Below are positions 12,991 to 25,790 of a DNA stretch of 64,000 nucleotides, piece after piece (positions within the stretch are counted from its first letter, which is position 1; the number at the start of each line of letters is the position of its first letter). The position numbers and the translations under genes were made by a program. Below the pieces are notes generated by a model. That model was given only the letters and a program-made list of their open reading frames with translations. It searched no databases and had not been told where the DNA came from. The stretch covers positions 372,001-436,000 of the forward strand of contig BSBN01001198.1 of the NCBI GenBank assembly GCA_027924645.1, written 5' to 3'. The DNA is from Cunninghamia lanceolata (Eukaryota > Streptophyta > Pinopsida > Cupressales > Cupressaceae).

Positions 12991-13659
12991 TGAGGTAATG
13001 TGGTTCTGAGACACTAATTTTTTAAGTCTGTTGGAGGATTGGTGGGGTTCATCACCTCAAATTAAGGGTTCAAGAATGTTTCAATTGTATTCAAAATTGA
13101 GATATATCAATCTAAAATTAGGGTTTGGAATAGAACTTCTTTCAAGAATATATTCAAAGAAAAGAGTAGAATAGAGGAGGAATTGAAAACTCTTAATAAG
13201 AGGGTGATAAAGTATGGTATGAATCAATATTTTTCTAACTAAAATAAATCTTATGGATCAACTTCAAGAGATTCATGCACGCGAAGAAGTCTTTTGGAAA
13301 CAAAAGTCACGTGAGTTATGGCTAAAAGACGATGATAGAAACACACAAAAAATGCATGCCTCTATTAAGGTAAGATCTTTCAATCATGTCTCACAAATCA
13401 AGACAATAGATAACCAACCCCTAACAAATATTGTTGATATCCAAATGGAAGTTGAGTGTTTCTTCTAGAATTTAATATAGGATAAGAATTTAGTAGTTGA
13501 TAGTGATCTAGAAGACCAAATTCTGAAGCATATTCCATGCTTGATATCTGATTTACAAAATAAATTCTTATTGGCTCATTTCTCCTAGGAAGAAATTAAA
13601 TCTGTGGTGTTTTCCATGCAAGGTGAAATTAGATGGGTTTCCACCAATATTCTTTCAAA

Positions 13660-14880
13660 AATGCTAAAATTTTTTGGGGAATGATGTGTGGTTAGCAATG
13701 GAAGAAACTAGAAAAAATAAAAAGATTCTCAAAGAATTGAATAGCACCTTCATTGCTCCTATTTTGAATATGAACAATATTAACACTTTTATATATTTTA
13801 AGCTAATATCCTTGTGCAATATTGTGTATAAGATAATTACCAAATCCCTTTCTTGCAGATTAAGTGTACTCACTCTAAATATTATTTACATGGACCAAGG
13901 CAACTTTGTACCTAGTAGAGAAATTTATAAAGGTTTCTTAATTGCCCATGAGTTTATTCATACATTCAAAATGATAGAATTTTAGCCATAGCAATTAAAG
14001 ATGATATGATGAAGGCTTATGACAAGGTCAGATGGTCCTTCCTTTTAAAAGTACTAGATAGATTTAGTTTCAGTTGTGATTGGTGCAAATTAATTTTGGC
14101 TTGTATCTCTTCAACTGGATTTTTAGTATTGGTGAATGGTTCTCTGGTGGGTTTCTTTCACTCTTCTCAAGGGTTAAGATAGGGGATCCTATTTCCCCTT
14201 TCTTTTGATAATTATGGCAAAGGCATTAAGTAGAAGTATAATGGTTGAACATAATTTGGGGCATTGGAGAAGGATCAATGTAGCAAAAAATGTGGATCCA
14301 ATCACCCACTCTCTTTTTGTTGATGATACCCTCCTCTTTGGAATTTCTAATTTTGGGGAAGCTTCTTCAATCAAAAGGATCCTAACAAATTATTTCAAGG
14401 TGTCTCGGCAAGCAGTAAATAAGGGTAAATCTAAGATATTTTTCTTTAATACCCTGACAATTATTATGGGCAAAATTACTAATTTGTTAAGCTTTAAAAG
14501 GAGTCCCTCCCATGCAATTATCTTGGAATTCCTCTTTCTCAGGTATGAGTAAGGTTTCTTTTTGGGATTATATGATATCTTTTATTCATTCAAATCTTTC
14601 CTCTTGGGAAAGTAGATGGCTTACACTAGCAGCTAGAATTCTTCTTATTAAATCTATGTTATCAATTGTTCCCATTTATATGTCACATCTACTTATTCCT
14701 TCTAAGGTTGTATACTCTATCACAATTTTTTTGAGATCTTTTCTTTGGAGTGGTAAGAGTGATAATTCTAAATTGGATTTGATGGCTTGGGAAAAATTTT
14801 GCAAATCAAAACCCTTTGGTGGATTTGGGATTAGGGACATTGCTATCTATAACATTGCTTTGGATGCTAAATAAGTATGC
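13660..14880 (+). pseudogene. LINE reverse transcriptase, broken
   Basis: The RT landmarks are in order: MKAYDKVRWSFL near 14010, GLR-stop-GDPISPFLL near 14175 (the usual Gln of GLRQGDP is a TAG), and HSLFVDDTLLFG near 14311-14335 with both catalytic aspartates retained. The thumb and connection region follows (SSWESRWLTLAARILLIKS, then FLWSG and WEKFCKSKPFGGFGIRD) to about 14870. Two frames are needed because of indels near 13985 and 14550. It would have primed cDNA synthesis from nicked target DNA. Clearly non-functional. Confidence 0.9.
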
Positions 14881-15419
14881 AAACTCTATTCTTCTCCCGG
14901 GGCCAAATGGTGCCAAATTTTACAACATAAATACTTGGATTCTTCATATTGCTCTCGTATTTTTATAATTTCTAATCCTCTAACAGGGTCTTGTATGTGG
15001 AATTTTGTCATCAAATGCAGGAAAATTCTCACTTCTAATTTGTCGTGGGTTATTCATAATGGGAAGAAAGCACTATTTTGGCATGGTTCATGGAAAGGTT
15101 ATGAGGGACTTGATAATAGATTAGATATTGTTGTAGCTAAATATTTTTTTTGGTAGAGTAGGGGAATAGATAAGAGGATTATTTTGAGCTATGTTGGTTT
15201 AATAACCTTCCTATTATTAAATGGAAAGATTTCTCCTTGTGTCCCTTCCTAGAAAATCAAAAAAAATTAAGGGATATTCTTTTGAAAAGGAAGATTTATT
15301 CTTCTAATTTTGATGTTGAATTAAGGTGGATGGGGTCTGCTACAAGTTCCTATTCCATGAAATAAGAATATTTTTGTCAATTACAACCAGCTCCTAAACA
15401 TAATTGGCTTCTAAACTTA

Positions 15420-15640
15420 TGTTGGGACAAGCCTTGTTTACTGAAAGTTGGATCTTTCTCTTGGTTAGAGATTCAGAATAAAGTCCTCATAGGTGATAAG
15501 TTGTAGAAATTTGGAATTATTACTAATTTAAAATGCCCTTTATGCAAAGAAGAAAATGAATCAATTGATCATCTCTTTCTTCATTGTAAGTTTGGTTCAA
15601 AATGTTGGAATTGGTTATGATCATCTTCATTGGAGAAGTT
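15420..15640 (+). pseudogene. LINE zf-RVT zinc-binding motif
   Basis: The reading LKCPLCKEENESIDHLFLHC gives the Cys-x2-Cys...His-x4-Cys pattern found between RT and RNase H in plant LINE ORF2 proteins. It follows the RT in the same orientation. Upstream frames between 14935 and 15420 are the linker and contain stops. Confidence 0.8.
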
Positions 15641-15954
15641 CCTTCCCAAAGACTTTGCTTCAAATGTTCTCAAGTCAGCATGCTCTTTATCAAAACTCTA
15701 CTTTGGGTTTCCTATGGAATGTTTCTCCTTCATTGTTAATATGGCATATCTGGAGGGAGAGGAATTTTAAAATTTTTAGAAATGTTTCTAGTTATTTATA
15801 AATTAGAACTAGCAATTTCAGAGACTATAATGTCTTTAATTATCCATCACACTCAACATAACATAAGTTTTTCTTCTTGGGAACTTTACTATTCTAAAAA
15901 AGTGGCCACTTGTTAAGTGTCCTTCTAATGGTGGAATCAAATTGAAGAAAATCA

Positions 15955-16490
15955 AACACCCTAGATGGAATGTCAAATGGTTACCACCTCCCTCTCTCAT
16001 CAAAATTAACATTGATGGAGCTTCTAGGGGAAACACAAATTTATTAGGCGTAGGTTGTGTTTTATGTGATCAAGTTGGTAGAGTCCTAGTTGCAACCTCA
16101 AAAAACTAGCGAGTGCATCGAATAACGAGGTAGAATTCAAGCTTTATCTTTGGGTCTTGGAATTGTAGTCAAGGAGAATTTTTTAAGGGTTGACATATAA
16201 GGAGATTTAATGCTTGTGATTAATGTCATTAAAAAATTACATTTGGTTTCTTGGAAGCTTTCAAATATGATGGAATTAGCCTAAAACTCATTAACTCAGT
16301 TTGATTATTTTGAGTGTCAACATTGTTTTTGTGAGGCCAATGGATTTGTAGACAAGTTAGCCAATTTGGCTATTGAAAAAGATATAGACTACTTAGAAAG
16401 ATGCAATTTTATGGAATGGGATGAGGTAGCTCTCACATCTATTTCCTTGAATGAATTGGGGAAAGTATCAACCATGATGGAGGGCTTCTC
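15955..16490 (+). pseudogene. LINE C-terminal RNase H, broken
   Basis: The frame reads WLPPPSLIKINIDGASRGN, the usual start of the plant RVT_3-type RNase H, with its first catalytic Asp in INIDGA at about 16011. GVGCVLCDQVGRVLVA follows, then a frameshifted remainder in which CEANGFVDKLANLA-like words are recognisable near 16335-16375. The domain removes RNA from the RNA-DNA hybrid. Several stops make it inactive. Confidence 0.8.
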
Positions 16491-17591
16491 TGACTAGTCA
16501 ATTTCATAATTGTTGAAGCACTTAAGTGGTCAAATCATTTTTCTGCTAACATTTGGTTTCATTTTCAGTGTAGGGATGGACATTCCTTCTTAATGGTGTT
16601 ACAACCTCTTTCCTATGTTGATTGATGATAACATTTGTGTGAATACAGATATCTTTGCTCAACAAATTGTAAGAATGAAGGTTCATGTGGAGTGTGAGAT
16701 TTATAGCAATTTTTTCTATGCTTCTAAGATATTTCTTTGATCTATTTTATATTCATCTATGCTATTGTTGTGGGCTCACGTGAAAGCACCTTCAAACAAT
16801 GGAATTAAGTAGGAGGGTGGCTCTACCTCAAATCTTTTCGGAGAGTCCAGACCCCCATCCTTATGAAAAATAAAAACTTAGAAGAGTTTTTATTCTACCT
16901 TGTGATCTTGTTAAAGAAGCTATTTGAAAGGTTGTGGGGAAGAAATTGTTGACATACAAATATAAATCCTTTTTTTTAAAGTGGCTTCCTCATTCATCTT
17001 TAATTCAATGGATATTCTTCTTGACAAAGGTTTGGTGCATTTTTGGTAGAAAAATATATACATCCTTTCATCTTTTCTCTGCTATTTCTAGATAAAGCAT
17101 TACCAAATTTTAATGTTGACTAGGGAATGATTAATTTGGGTGGTGTTTTTCTAAGGGAGGCCTTACAAAATTCTCCTGCAATGCATGCTTTTCTTATGGC
17201 CATGATAATGGGACTCCTATCTAACTCTCCTTTGGATTCTCTGATAGTTTTGGATCTTCATCAAATGGAGATTGGTGAGGAAATTTACATTCAAGCTTCT
17301 AATATGTTTTACTCTCTCCATTGTTTTCTCAAACATGTTGTAGAGGATTTCCACAATAGCATTTTGCCCCTCCAATTTGATGCTTTGGAGGTTGCCAACT
17401 CCGGTGGTAGTTGTGATGGATGACATCTTTGGTTCATGATTGTCTTTATGTCTACTTCGTCTTTGTAAATTCAATGCCATGTATCTATGTTTTTTGGTCT
17501 TAAGTCTGAGCTCCAGGTCATTCCATATGTAAACTCTTTTATATATCAATATAATATAAGTGGTATAATACCACTTTTGATTGATAAAAAA
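16491..17591 (+). other. LINE 3' untranslated region
   Basis: No domain is visible. A 98-codon frame at 17127-17423 has no recognisable family. The end carries the inverted pair aagtggt / accactt around 17555-17580, then a short A run, which fits a LINE 3' terminus. The A run directly abuts the minus-strand copia integrase frame. Confidence 0.6.
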
Positions 17592-18245
17592 GTATTTTGC
17601 AAATGAAGGCACATCTACAGGGCCAAACACATTACTATGAACAAGATCCAAAATCCCACAAGATTTATGTGAGCTTGAATAAAATTGAACATGATTTTAT
17701 TTTCCATAAATACATTGTTCACAAAAGTCAAAATCAAGAGAACAATCAGTTAACCCCTCTACAAGATTTTCTCACCTATGTCGCCCTTGTGCTCATGCCA
17801 CAACATAGTCTTCTCTACTGGTAACTTGCTTTATGAGGTGAGAACATGTTTACGAACCCACATCATATTTCTCTTTGTTGCAAGTGTCTTTGTCGCTTGT
17901 GTCCTTGCTACAAGTCCCGATCTTTTAAGTGTAGATGTTGGAGGTACCATTGAACTATTACACTGTATGTAGGTGCTAGCATCAAGGCAAAAAATAGTTC
18001 CAACCCAAACTCTCTTTTCCAATACCATGGATCCACAAACCATTTTACACCCACCACCATTGAATACTACTTGCATACACGCATCATTCATCTTACTAAT
18101 AGATAACATGTTTTGTGCCAAACCCAGGATGCGTGAAACTCCTAAAATACATTTGATCCTCCCATCAAATAATCTAATCTTGACTTGAGCATGCCCAACG
18201 ATACTTAGAAAAGAGTTGTCACCAAGGTAGACCTTTCCACCATCA
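17592..18245 (-). pseudogene. Ty1/copia protease C-terminus, GAG-pre-integrase and integrase start
   Basis: Read right to left: a protease tail (VYLGDNSF, then VKIRLFDGRIK and QNMLSISKMNDA), the GAG-pre-integrase region (TMLWHEHKGDIGEK) and the first residues of integrase (DLVHSNVFGPVDVPSFAKYF). At the last motif the frame runs into the LINE A tract, so the rest of integrase, RT and RNase H is missing. The protease catalytic DSGA and the gag zinc knuckle that should lie near 18240 are absent; gag joins protease by an internal deletion. Stops are present (for example after ATKTLATKRN...TSK). Confidence 0.85.
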
Positions 18246-18717
18246 AGCTTTCAGTGACCATCACTAGATTGTCCCGTGAATCTAGCAAAGAACATAACAT
18301 GACCATGCATCGATCTTCTTCCTCCATCTTTATGTTGGCAGATTTTAGTTATCATACAATAGTGTTAAATGCATTCATGTGCTCAACAACTAAATCCCCA
18401 TCACCCATCCTCAAAGAATACAACCTCTTCCATAGAAAAAGTTTGTTCACCAATGATTTGGCTTGGTACAACTTTCCTAACTTTTCCCAAAGGGCTTTAG
18501 TAGAGGATTCTTCCACAACATTTAGGAGCACTGAATCTACCAAATAAAGTTGAATGAGGCTTTTGTCTTTCCAATATTACACAATGCAATCTTCATCCTT
18601 CATACTTGATGGTTTACTTCTAGAGACTACTACCCATAGATCTTTGTCTGTCAACAAATCTTTTATTTTGAGCTTCCATAGCTCAAAGTTTGTACCTTTA
18701 AACTGATCCATCTCCAT
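18246..18717 (-). pseudogene. Ty1/copia gag (UBN2 type)
   Basis: Starting from ATG at 18717 the protein begins MEMDQFKGTNFELWKLKIKD. It continues through WVVVSRSKPSSM and, after a frameshift near 18570, LWEKLGKLYQAKSLVNKLFL and YSLRMGDGDLVVEHMNAFNT. These are typical landmarks of copia gag. The zinc knuckle expected at the C-terminus is deleted. The gene starts 115 bases past the primer site, a normal distance for copia elements. Confidence 0.9.
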
Positions 18718-18831
18718 CTATGATGTACTTTCCATTTTCTTGAAAACAAAAGATCTCTTGCACATAGCTCCCATTCAAACCATGATTAGTCCAAAAAAAA
18801 ATTCCCTCCACCTAGGAGACATAGGTGATTA

Positions 18832-18845
18832 GGCTCTAATACTAA
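18832..18845 (-). promoter_or_regulatory. Copia primer-binding site (initiator Met tRNA type), mutated
   Basis: On the minus strand the LTR end is followed by TTAGTATTAGAGCC, which differs at two positions from TTGGTATCAGAGCC, the usual plant copia site complementary to the 3' end of initiator Met tRNA. Confidence 0.8.
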
Positions 18846-18846
18846 A

Positions 18847-19304
18847 TGAAAGGAAGATGATAGTGGGAACACTTCCTACACTAACCAATGAGGAGAGACA
18901 TGCATGCAAGATCTAAAAAATTTAGAAATGAAAAATACTCATGCAAAAGCATTCAAGTTACAAGGACATAGTATTTACCCTAGGAAAACCTTTTCGAGAA
19001 AGAACCCAACCTCCAAAACTTGAACCAATGTATTCATAGTACCAAATCCAATTATAATACATCAACAAGCTCAAGCCTTCACAAGAGAAAATTAACAAAA
19101 GTATAGTGAAATTTTGGGAGCATAACTCCCTGCAAAATCATACAAAACCTACATCTCCAAACTATGCAACAATATATATAGGCAAGACCCAAAACTAAAA
19201 GCTACCAATGGTTTCTAAAACCATGAGAGAAAAACACAACCTTAAAACAATCCCCAAATATCCATGCAAAGCCCAACGCCCAAATCTCCATGCAAATCCC
19301 AACA
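18847..19304 (-). repeat. Copia 5' LTR, 458 bp
   Basis: On the minus strand it runs from TGTTGGGATTTG to CTTCCTTTCA and is followed after one base by the primer site. A TATATATA box lies near 19170, so transcription would start leftward toward gag. Its 3' partner is not in the window because the element is cut at 17592. Confidence 0.75.
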
Positions 19305-20087
19305 CCCAAATCAAGAAAAGTTAAATTAGAAACTTCCTCTTTCAACTAAATTGCTCCACTTGTGATCTTATCTTTCTTTTTGGTAATATGCACTGCAAAT
19401 TAAAGATCTCCCTTGATCTTATCCAAGTCCACACTTTACTCCCCCTTTTAAAACTCTTTCTAATTTGGCAACTCTTACACACTTTACAAGTTATCATAGT
19501 TACATTTAGCATAGTTGTCATGACAACTAAGTGATAATTACAAATTGTCAAATTACAAACTACAAGTGACAAGTAATGCCACTCCAAGTGGGAACACCCA
19601 AAATATTTGAGTGAATAATAAATATATACAATTAAATATATAAATGTGAACATTGGAAATGTAAGGTTGAGACACCTTTTTTTGAACAATTTAAGTGTGG
19701 TGACACTAAAAGTACTTATGCAATGATTTCTTATAGTCATTCGATATTAGCTAACAAATTTTACATTCCTAAGAATTTAATGGGACCAACAAGGAAAACT
19801 TTTATGAGAATTATAGCCAAACACAAAAGCACAACATAGACAAATAATGCAAAAGAAAAATAAAAATGCATCCTACCAAAAGTGAGATGACATTGTTGAC
19901 TACTCCAGGCTACCTATGAATATCCTTTGCTTTGGCTGAGCACTTTAGATCTTTTTAAAACTATTGCAACTAGATGTTGGTTGAATGTCACTCTACCTCT
20001 ATATGTACATTTACTTACTATTGTGTTATTTCTATTGTTGATGGGTTGCACATTGTCTAGTTATGATTGTGCTTCTCTGATATTCCA
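19305..20087. other. Unassigned sequence
   Basis: AT-rich DNA between the copia LTR and the tandem duplication. A minus-strand frame of 132 codons (19342-19740) has no recognisable motif, and I do not consider it a gene. Confidence 0.4.
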
Positions 20088-20801
20088 TATGTCTTAAAAG
20101 TTGCCTAAAATCAAGGAAAATTCTAATAATTTTTTTAGGGAACAAGAGCTTTAAAAATTCAATTGGGTTATCTAAATAAAACATTTGATAAGTCAATCAG
20201 AAACATCTAGAACTTAGCATCATGTTTTACTTGCAAAAGAGAATGCATTAGTGGATTTGCTCCTTGATGTAGAGAAATTTAACCTTTTCAAATTCATTGG
20301 AAAACAATAGTCACTAGTTGAATCAAACAATATCTTGAAAGCTAAGTCTAAAATGCAAGTTCAAGAAACCTAAGGTTCTTAAAGTGCTATTGAATGGAAA
20401 ATAGACCAAGGAAATGAAGCTAAAAATATATAATGTTACAAGTTGCCTATGTCTTAAAAGTTGCCTAAAATCAAAGAAAATTCTAATAATTTGTTTAGGG
20501 AACAAGAGCTTTAAAAATTCAATTGGGTTATCTAAATAAAACATTTGATAAGTCAATCAGAAACATCCAAACCTTAGCATCATGTTTTACTTGCAAAAGA
20601 GAATGCATTAGTGGATTTGCTCCTTGATGTAGAGAAATTTAACCTTTTCAAATTCATTGAAAAACAATAGTCACTAGTTGAATCGAACAATATCTTGAAA
20701 GCTAAGTCTAAAATGCAAGTTCATGAAACCTAAGGTTCTTAAAGTGCTATTGAATGGAAAATAGACCAAGGAAATGAAGCTAAAAATATATAATGTTACA
20801 A
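20088..20801 (+). repeat. Tandem duplication, two units of 360 bp
   Basis: The block starting tatgtcttaaaagttgcct at 20088 recurs at 20448, an exact 360-base period, and ends in taatgttacaa both times. Only about ten substitutions separate the units by eye, so the duplication is recent. The content is non-coding, with stops in all frames, and unassigned. The join between units is ca-agttgcc. Confidence 0.95.
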
Positions 20802-21839
20802 ATTATGAAGCATGATTTTGGAAACACTTGTCACTAATTATGGTGTGCAATAGTAATGACAATATGACATGATAATTAGTTATGCATAGTAGTACCAATA
20901 ATAATCACCTAGAGTTTTACATTTGATAGTAGATTGTAATTGCATTTTAGTGTGGACTATAAAAGGTTGTCCATACTATCTACCTAAGGAAAAATGTAAA
21001 TCAAATGTTACACGAATAATCTTGTGTTGTATTTCTAGAAGCAAAACATAGATTTTAAAGAAAAGAAAAGGAAAAAAAGAAAGAGTTGAGAAAGTGTGCA
21101 CTGTTATAGCAGAAGAGAACAGATAGAATCAATTTAATACAATCTATTGCTTATGTCCACTAGGTAGAAAACACATAATTGTATTGCTTATGAACAACAT
21201 CTATTGTATAATAATCTTGAGGGGTCTATGCTTATGTGTGTAAGGCTCTTTTTTCTTTTCATAGACTAACAAATTATCTTTTCTATTCCATTGCCCACTG
21301 TGTTTGAGGAAATCCTTTTGCACAACTAGAAAATACCACAATGAAAGGGAAAAAATAGAAAAGAAAAGGATAGATTCCTAAAAGTCTGGATCATGTGATG
21401 GGTGTAGCAACTAGTAGGTATGATGTGTCTTGATGTGCTATGAGGTATGTAGAAAATGCAGAGCCCATGAAACATATCATCTCAAATATAACAACGGTTC
21501 AACCATTTCAAGATTAGAAAGGAGCAACTTATCAATACTTAAAATAATGGATATTTGCATGTAGGGGACACCTTGCAAAAAATGGGGGATGACATGACAT
21601 ACAAGTGGAAGGACAACATGCAAATATTGAGAGAGACCATGTAGAAGAACACACATAACCCACTTGGATAGGTAGTCACATAGGGCCACCTACATGTTAT
21701 TTGCTCCCATTGCCAAACATCGGCAAAATAAAAGAAAATTAGTGAACATTCGTAAAGAGTTCTATTTTTTATGAAAAATGTGATTTATGACTGGAGGCAA
21801 TGTTTTTGGTATTAGTAAACACTTTTGACTATAACTATG
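20802..21839. other. Unassigned sequence
   Basis: No domain or repeat structure recognised. Short A-rich purine tracts occur near 21055-21090 and 21340-21370. Confidence 0.4.
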
Positions 21840-23216
21840 AACCAAAATAAGGGGTTTTCAAATGGCCCCACCCTTTTACACAGCTTGGGAGAACCAAACC
21901 AAGAAGGCTAAGGCCGCAACAAGGAACAAACAGGAGGAATAGTTAAAAAACTATAAACCAACAAAAGACCACCAATAGAGGCAACCAAGAACGAGCCAAG
22001 AAAACCCAACGCTTAAGGTGGCTTGAAGATGAACATCTTCAAAGAACTCTAGAACCTACTAGCAACCATATCTTTCGCTTCAGTCATGCCATTATGCACA
22101 CTATCCTTTGGATTAGATTTTGGTTTTAAACATGAATCTGAGATGAGAGGAGAGGCCCTAGGCCACTCAGACACCCTCTTTTTTTCCTTGTTGGGGGACT
22201 TAGAATGTTGGCCTCTACAAGGGGTAGAAGTCCCCATGGGGCCATCTAGCAACAACCCTAATCCAAGCACCACCAAGCTTCCTTCCATAGGGTTAACATT
22301 TTTTGCATTTATCTTCTCTAGTAGAGAGACATCCACCTCCCCACCATGGGGGGGCAAATTGGTCTTCAAAGGAGCACCCAGATTTTTCCTTTGATTGAAC
22401 CACATGCATGAGAAGCATGGCCCGCCATGAAGCAATGTTTGTAAAAAACCAAGGGGTCCTCATAATTGATCTGTTGCACCTGACTGCCAAGATTTGAAGA
22501 TAAAGTGATTGAGTGAGGGAGAACCTTATCCACAACCACGTTGATGCAAAACCTAGTGAAAAACAACCATTTTCTATTTTTGGTCACATTATCAATAGCA
22601 ATTAGCTAGCTAAAGGAGCTAGCTAATCCAACCCAAATCTCTTTGTCCCAGTACTCAAGCAATAAGCCAGGAAGACTCACCCAAACTAGGACAATCCTTA
22701 TGGATTCTTGCATAGCATCAAAACTCATATGCCACCTCTTTAGGTAGAGGCCAAAATTTCCCAAAAATCATGGCCCCCCTAAAAGTGTACGAGTACAATC
22801 TTCATGGAGGGAGAAAACAATCAAGAAGAACCCTTTACTAGCATCAAGATCTCCACGGGGCCCTAAAGGCTTCACTTTCTATTGATCGAATTTCTGAAAG
22901 AGTCCACGTCGGGCCTAGATCCTAGAAATTTTCCCATGAAAGCATTATTTAGCTTGAACACACCTTTGTCCACAAGGGCATCCAGGATCTTAAGCACCCC
23001 GTCATAGCTCTAAACCAACAGGACCAAGGGTACAGAAGCAGGAGAGGGGGAGCCATGAATGGCTATGCCTTTCAAGTTTCCGTTTCCACTCATTGTACCC
23101 ACCAAAATCCCCACCACAAGTGATGAAACAACGGAAGAGAGTCTCCCCTCATCCAAACCCAACTGCACAACTTCAACAAGAGAACGAGTCAACTCCTTGA
23201 CATTTAAACCCCTCAA
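21840..23216 (-). pseudogene. LINE ORF1 (DUF4283 / zinc-knuckle gag-like), broken
   Basis: Minus-strand frames give the order expected of plant LINE ORF1: an N-terminal segment from about 23216, a DUF4283-like core (GNFGLYLKRWHMSFDAMQES, then VLVWVSLPGLLLEYWDKE), VDKVLPHSITLSS, and the zinc-knuckle remnant YKHCFMAGHASHAC in which the first Cys has been lost. A basic, proline-rich C-terminal part follows. ORF1 proteins bind the LINE RNA. Several frameshifts are needed and a stop follows SSFS. It belongs to a different copy from the plus-strand ORF2 at 12.5-17.6 kb, since the strands differ. Confidence 0.8.
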
Positions 23217-23487
23217 ACACTTCCCAATTAAAATTCATTATTTTAGGCATTGTTTTTCAAATAAAAGTTCATTAATTAAAAACAAAAGAATGAACCAATT
23301 AAAAAATAAGAATACAATTATTTATTCAACAATAATATTTTTTAAAACTTAAACATTAAGAATTTGTAAAAATATTTTTATGGACATTGTTTTCAACTAA
23401 AACTAATGTAAAAATAATAATAATCAAACATAAGTCCCCACCTTATAAACAAGGACTAATAAATAAAATCCCCTCATAATGGGGGAA

Positions 23488-23560
23488 GGAGTTTGGTTGG
23501 CTTAATCTCTTGAATTACTGAATTTTTTAGTCTAAAGTCAAGAGTTCAAAAGGATAAATA
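23488..23560 (+). repeat. tRNA-like (SINE head-like) sequence, copy 2
   Basis: TGGCTTAATCT (A box, 10 of 11 positions) at 23498 and GTTCAAAAG (B box, 8 of 9) at 23544 are about 35 bases apart, a normal spacing for a pol III promoter. The single A box here suggests that the doubled one in the other block is derived. Evidence is limited to these two boxes. Confidence 0.3.
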
Positions 23561-25420
23561 TCCTATTATGTATCTCCAAGAAAACAAAATTGTGGTATCA
23601 AAAGGGAGTAGCTAACATAATTCTTTGGATGGGTGGTTGGTCCTCCAGGCATGGGGGAAGATAACTGTGTAGACCCCATTCAGTGCTGAATCCAGTAATG
23701 GCCAACACATGACGCCAATTCGATAATCTACATATATATAATTACAGAAAAGGGGTTCAGGGCCAAATCTCCATATAACTGACATGTCATGATGTCACCA
23801 AGTCAGGAGTTCAGGTTCATGGTAATCCAAGTTTGAAGCACAATATAACTTGATCAATCAATATGAATAAATTTAAAAAAAAAAAAAAAATCATCTGTAG
23901 GAAAACCAGTAAAATCATTTTTAAAAAATCTTGAACAGGCCTTGAGTGAAAATTCACTCAGACAAATAACTTGCTTTAGGCTAAATTCCAATTTAAAGCA
24001 ACTTATGGTTAAAGCGATGACCAATCGTTAGTAGTGAGGTTGAAGAGAGTGATAATGCAATTGAATTAACTGCAGGTATGGAGGAAGTCAAATGGTAAAA
24101 GTAATGGTAACTGTAATTGTTGCAGTAGATTTGGAATATGATATGGAATTAGATTGGTGTGGGATCAAATTTCTCTGATTTTCATATGGGGAAACATGTG
24201 GGGAGTTCAATCATCTTTGATGTGGGCAGTGGGTTAAATTTTGAAGAGCTTTGAAGCTTGTGGACATCTAAATTGTGACCTGGGTTTTTCGGCCGTGATA
24301 TACTTGGACTGGTTCACAAGTGGCATGTGTAATGGCATCCAATTCAGTGCAGGTAGTAGAAAATGGGAAGAAGACCGAGAAGAGAGTGGAAGATGGAGGA
24401 GATGAAGAAGGGTAGAGGGAGCATACTATGGAGGTGCTGAGGTTAGTAACTGTATCTTCAAAGTTTGTTTATTTACTATATCATACAGAGGAGATTACCA
24501 ATCTTTGCATGAGGATTTGGATGTTGTATATATGGACATTGGGAAAGAAAATGGATGGAAGTTGTTAGCCTTGGATTTGTTGTTGGATCTAGATAATGTA
24601 ATGAATTGGAAGATGAAATGGTGTTCAATGTGGCTTAAAGTTTAAGTTGTGTTCTTACGTTTTAACGGATGTTATGTAAGAGAATTTTGGGATTCAAGCA
24701 ATCAACATCAATCAAAAAAATAACTTTTCTTTATTTTGTGTGTTCGGTGATTATTGGCCTATAGCTTCCCATGGAGAGTGGACTTCTCGAGGCCTTCATT
24801 TTGAATTTTATTATTTTTTGGTCATTTATGTGAATTGGTATGCCCCACTTGCTGAGAATCTTGAGATTCCCCTCTTTGCCACTTGGAATCTGATGAGTGA
24901 CCATTATCCATAATGATTTGTGAAGAGAGGCACTCAACCAGTGGCTAGTTTTAGTTGATTATAAGAGAATCCCTTGAAGAGGAGCATTGTGTTTGGCCTC
25001 CATTCAATGCATGTAAATGGGGTGCTCCATTTGGGGTTTCATCTACAAATTGGGGAGTAGAAGATTTGGAAAGGACTTCCAGTTTATTTGTAGGAAACAA
25101 AGAGATTCAATTTGTGGAGTTCATTTTTTCATAGGGGATTGGGAGTCATTTGTTCTTTTAGAAAATGTCAAATTATTTTGTGTCATAGGAAGAGAATCAT
25201 TTCATAGAGGAAACTGTCAATTTTTTGTAAAATATGAAATGTATGTATAAGTCCTTTTCTTTGCAAATGAGCAAGATCCATTGTTATTGAATCCTTGCAA
25301 AGAGATCAACTAAATGTATTAGTCTTTTATTATGCATGTATAGTTTTTCTTGTTTGATTTGTGTGTTGGATGCAAGGACAAGGCTTCCATTCATTTGGAC
25401 CCTTAACCTTGACTACATTA

Positions 25421-25441
25421 AATGGTATCACAACAACAATA

Positions 25442-25500
<59 letters not shown>

Positions 25501-25790
25501 CATAAATGGTATCACAACAACTATATCTTTCATGTGTGTGTGAGCATAAATGGTATCACAACAACTATATATTTCATGTGTGTGAGAGCATAAATGGTAC
25601 CACAACAACTATATCTTTCATGTGTTTGTGTGTGTGAGCATAAATGGTATCACAACAACTATATCTTTCATGTGTGTGTGAGAGAGCATAAATGGTATCA
25701 CAACAACTATATCTTGCATGTGTATGTGAGCATAAATGGTATCACAACAACTATGTCTTGCATGTGTGTGTGTGAGAGAGCATATTCTAG
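25421..25790 (+). repeat. Minisatellite, seven units, copy 2, with TG/GA microsatellite
   Basis: Same unit as at 7330-7668, with units beginning near 25421, 25502, 25547, 25590, 25639, 25688 and 25734. The first inter-unit tract has expanded into a long uninterrupted TG run followed by a GA run (25447-25500). The open frames it produces on both strands are not genes. Confidence 0.9.

Larger units (their letters stand above)
12538..17591 (+). mobile_element. L1-type LINE, ORF2 region, decayed
   Basis: On one strand and in the correct order lie an apurinic endonuclease remnant, a reverse transcriptase, a zinc-binding zf-RVT motif, an RNase H and a 3' untranslated region ending in a short A tract (17585-17591). 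This is the layout of plant L1 LINEs with RNase H. Stops and frameshifts occur throughout, so it is inactive. The 5' end, including ORF1, is missing; the sequence starts inside the endonuclease, directly after the LTR remnant. The 3' end adjoins the integrase coding sequence of a minus-strand copia element, which was the likely target. I did not find the matching target duplication on the 5' side. Confidence 0.9.

Noticed and set aside
22086..22394. Plus-strand frame of 102 codons
   Set aside because: Complement of the LINE ORF1 C-terminal region on the minus strand.
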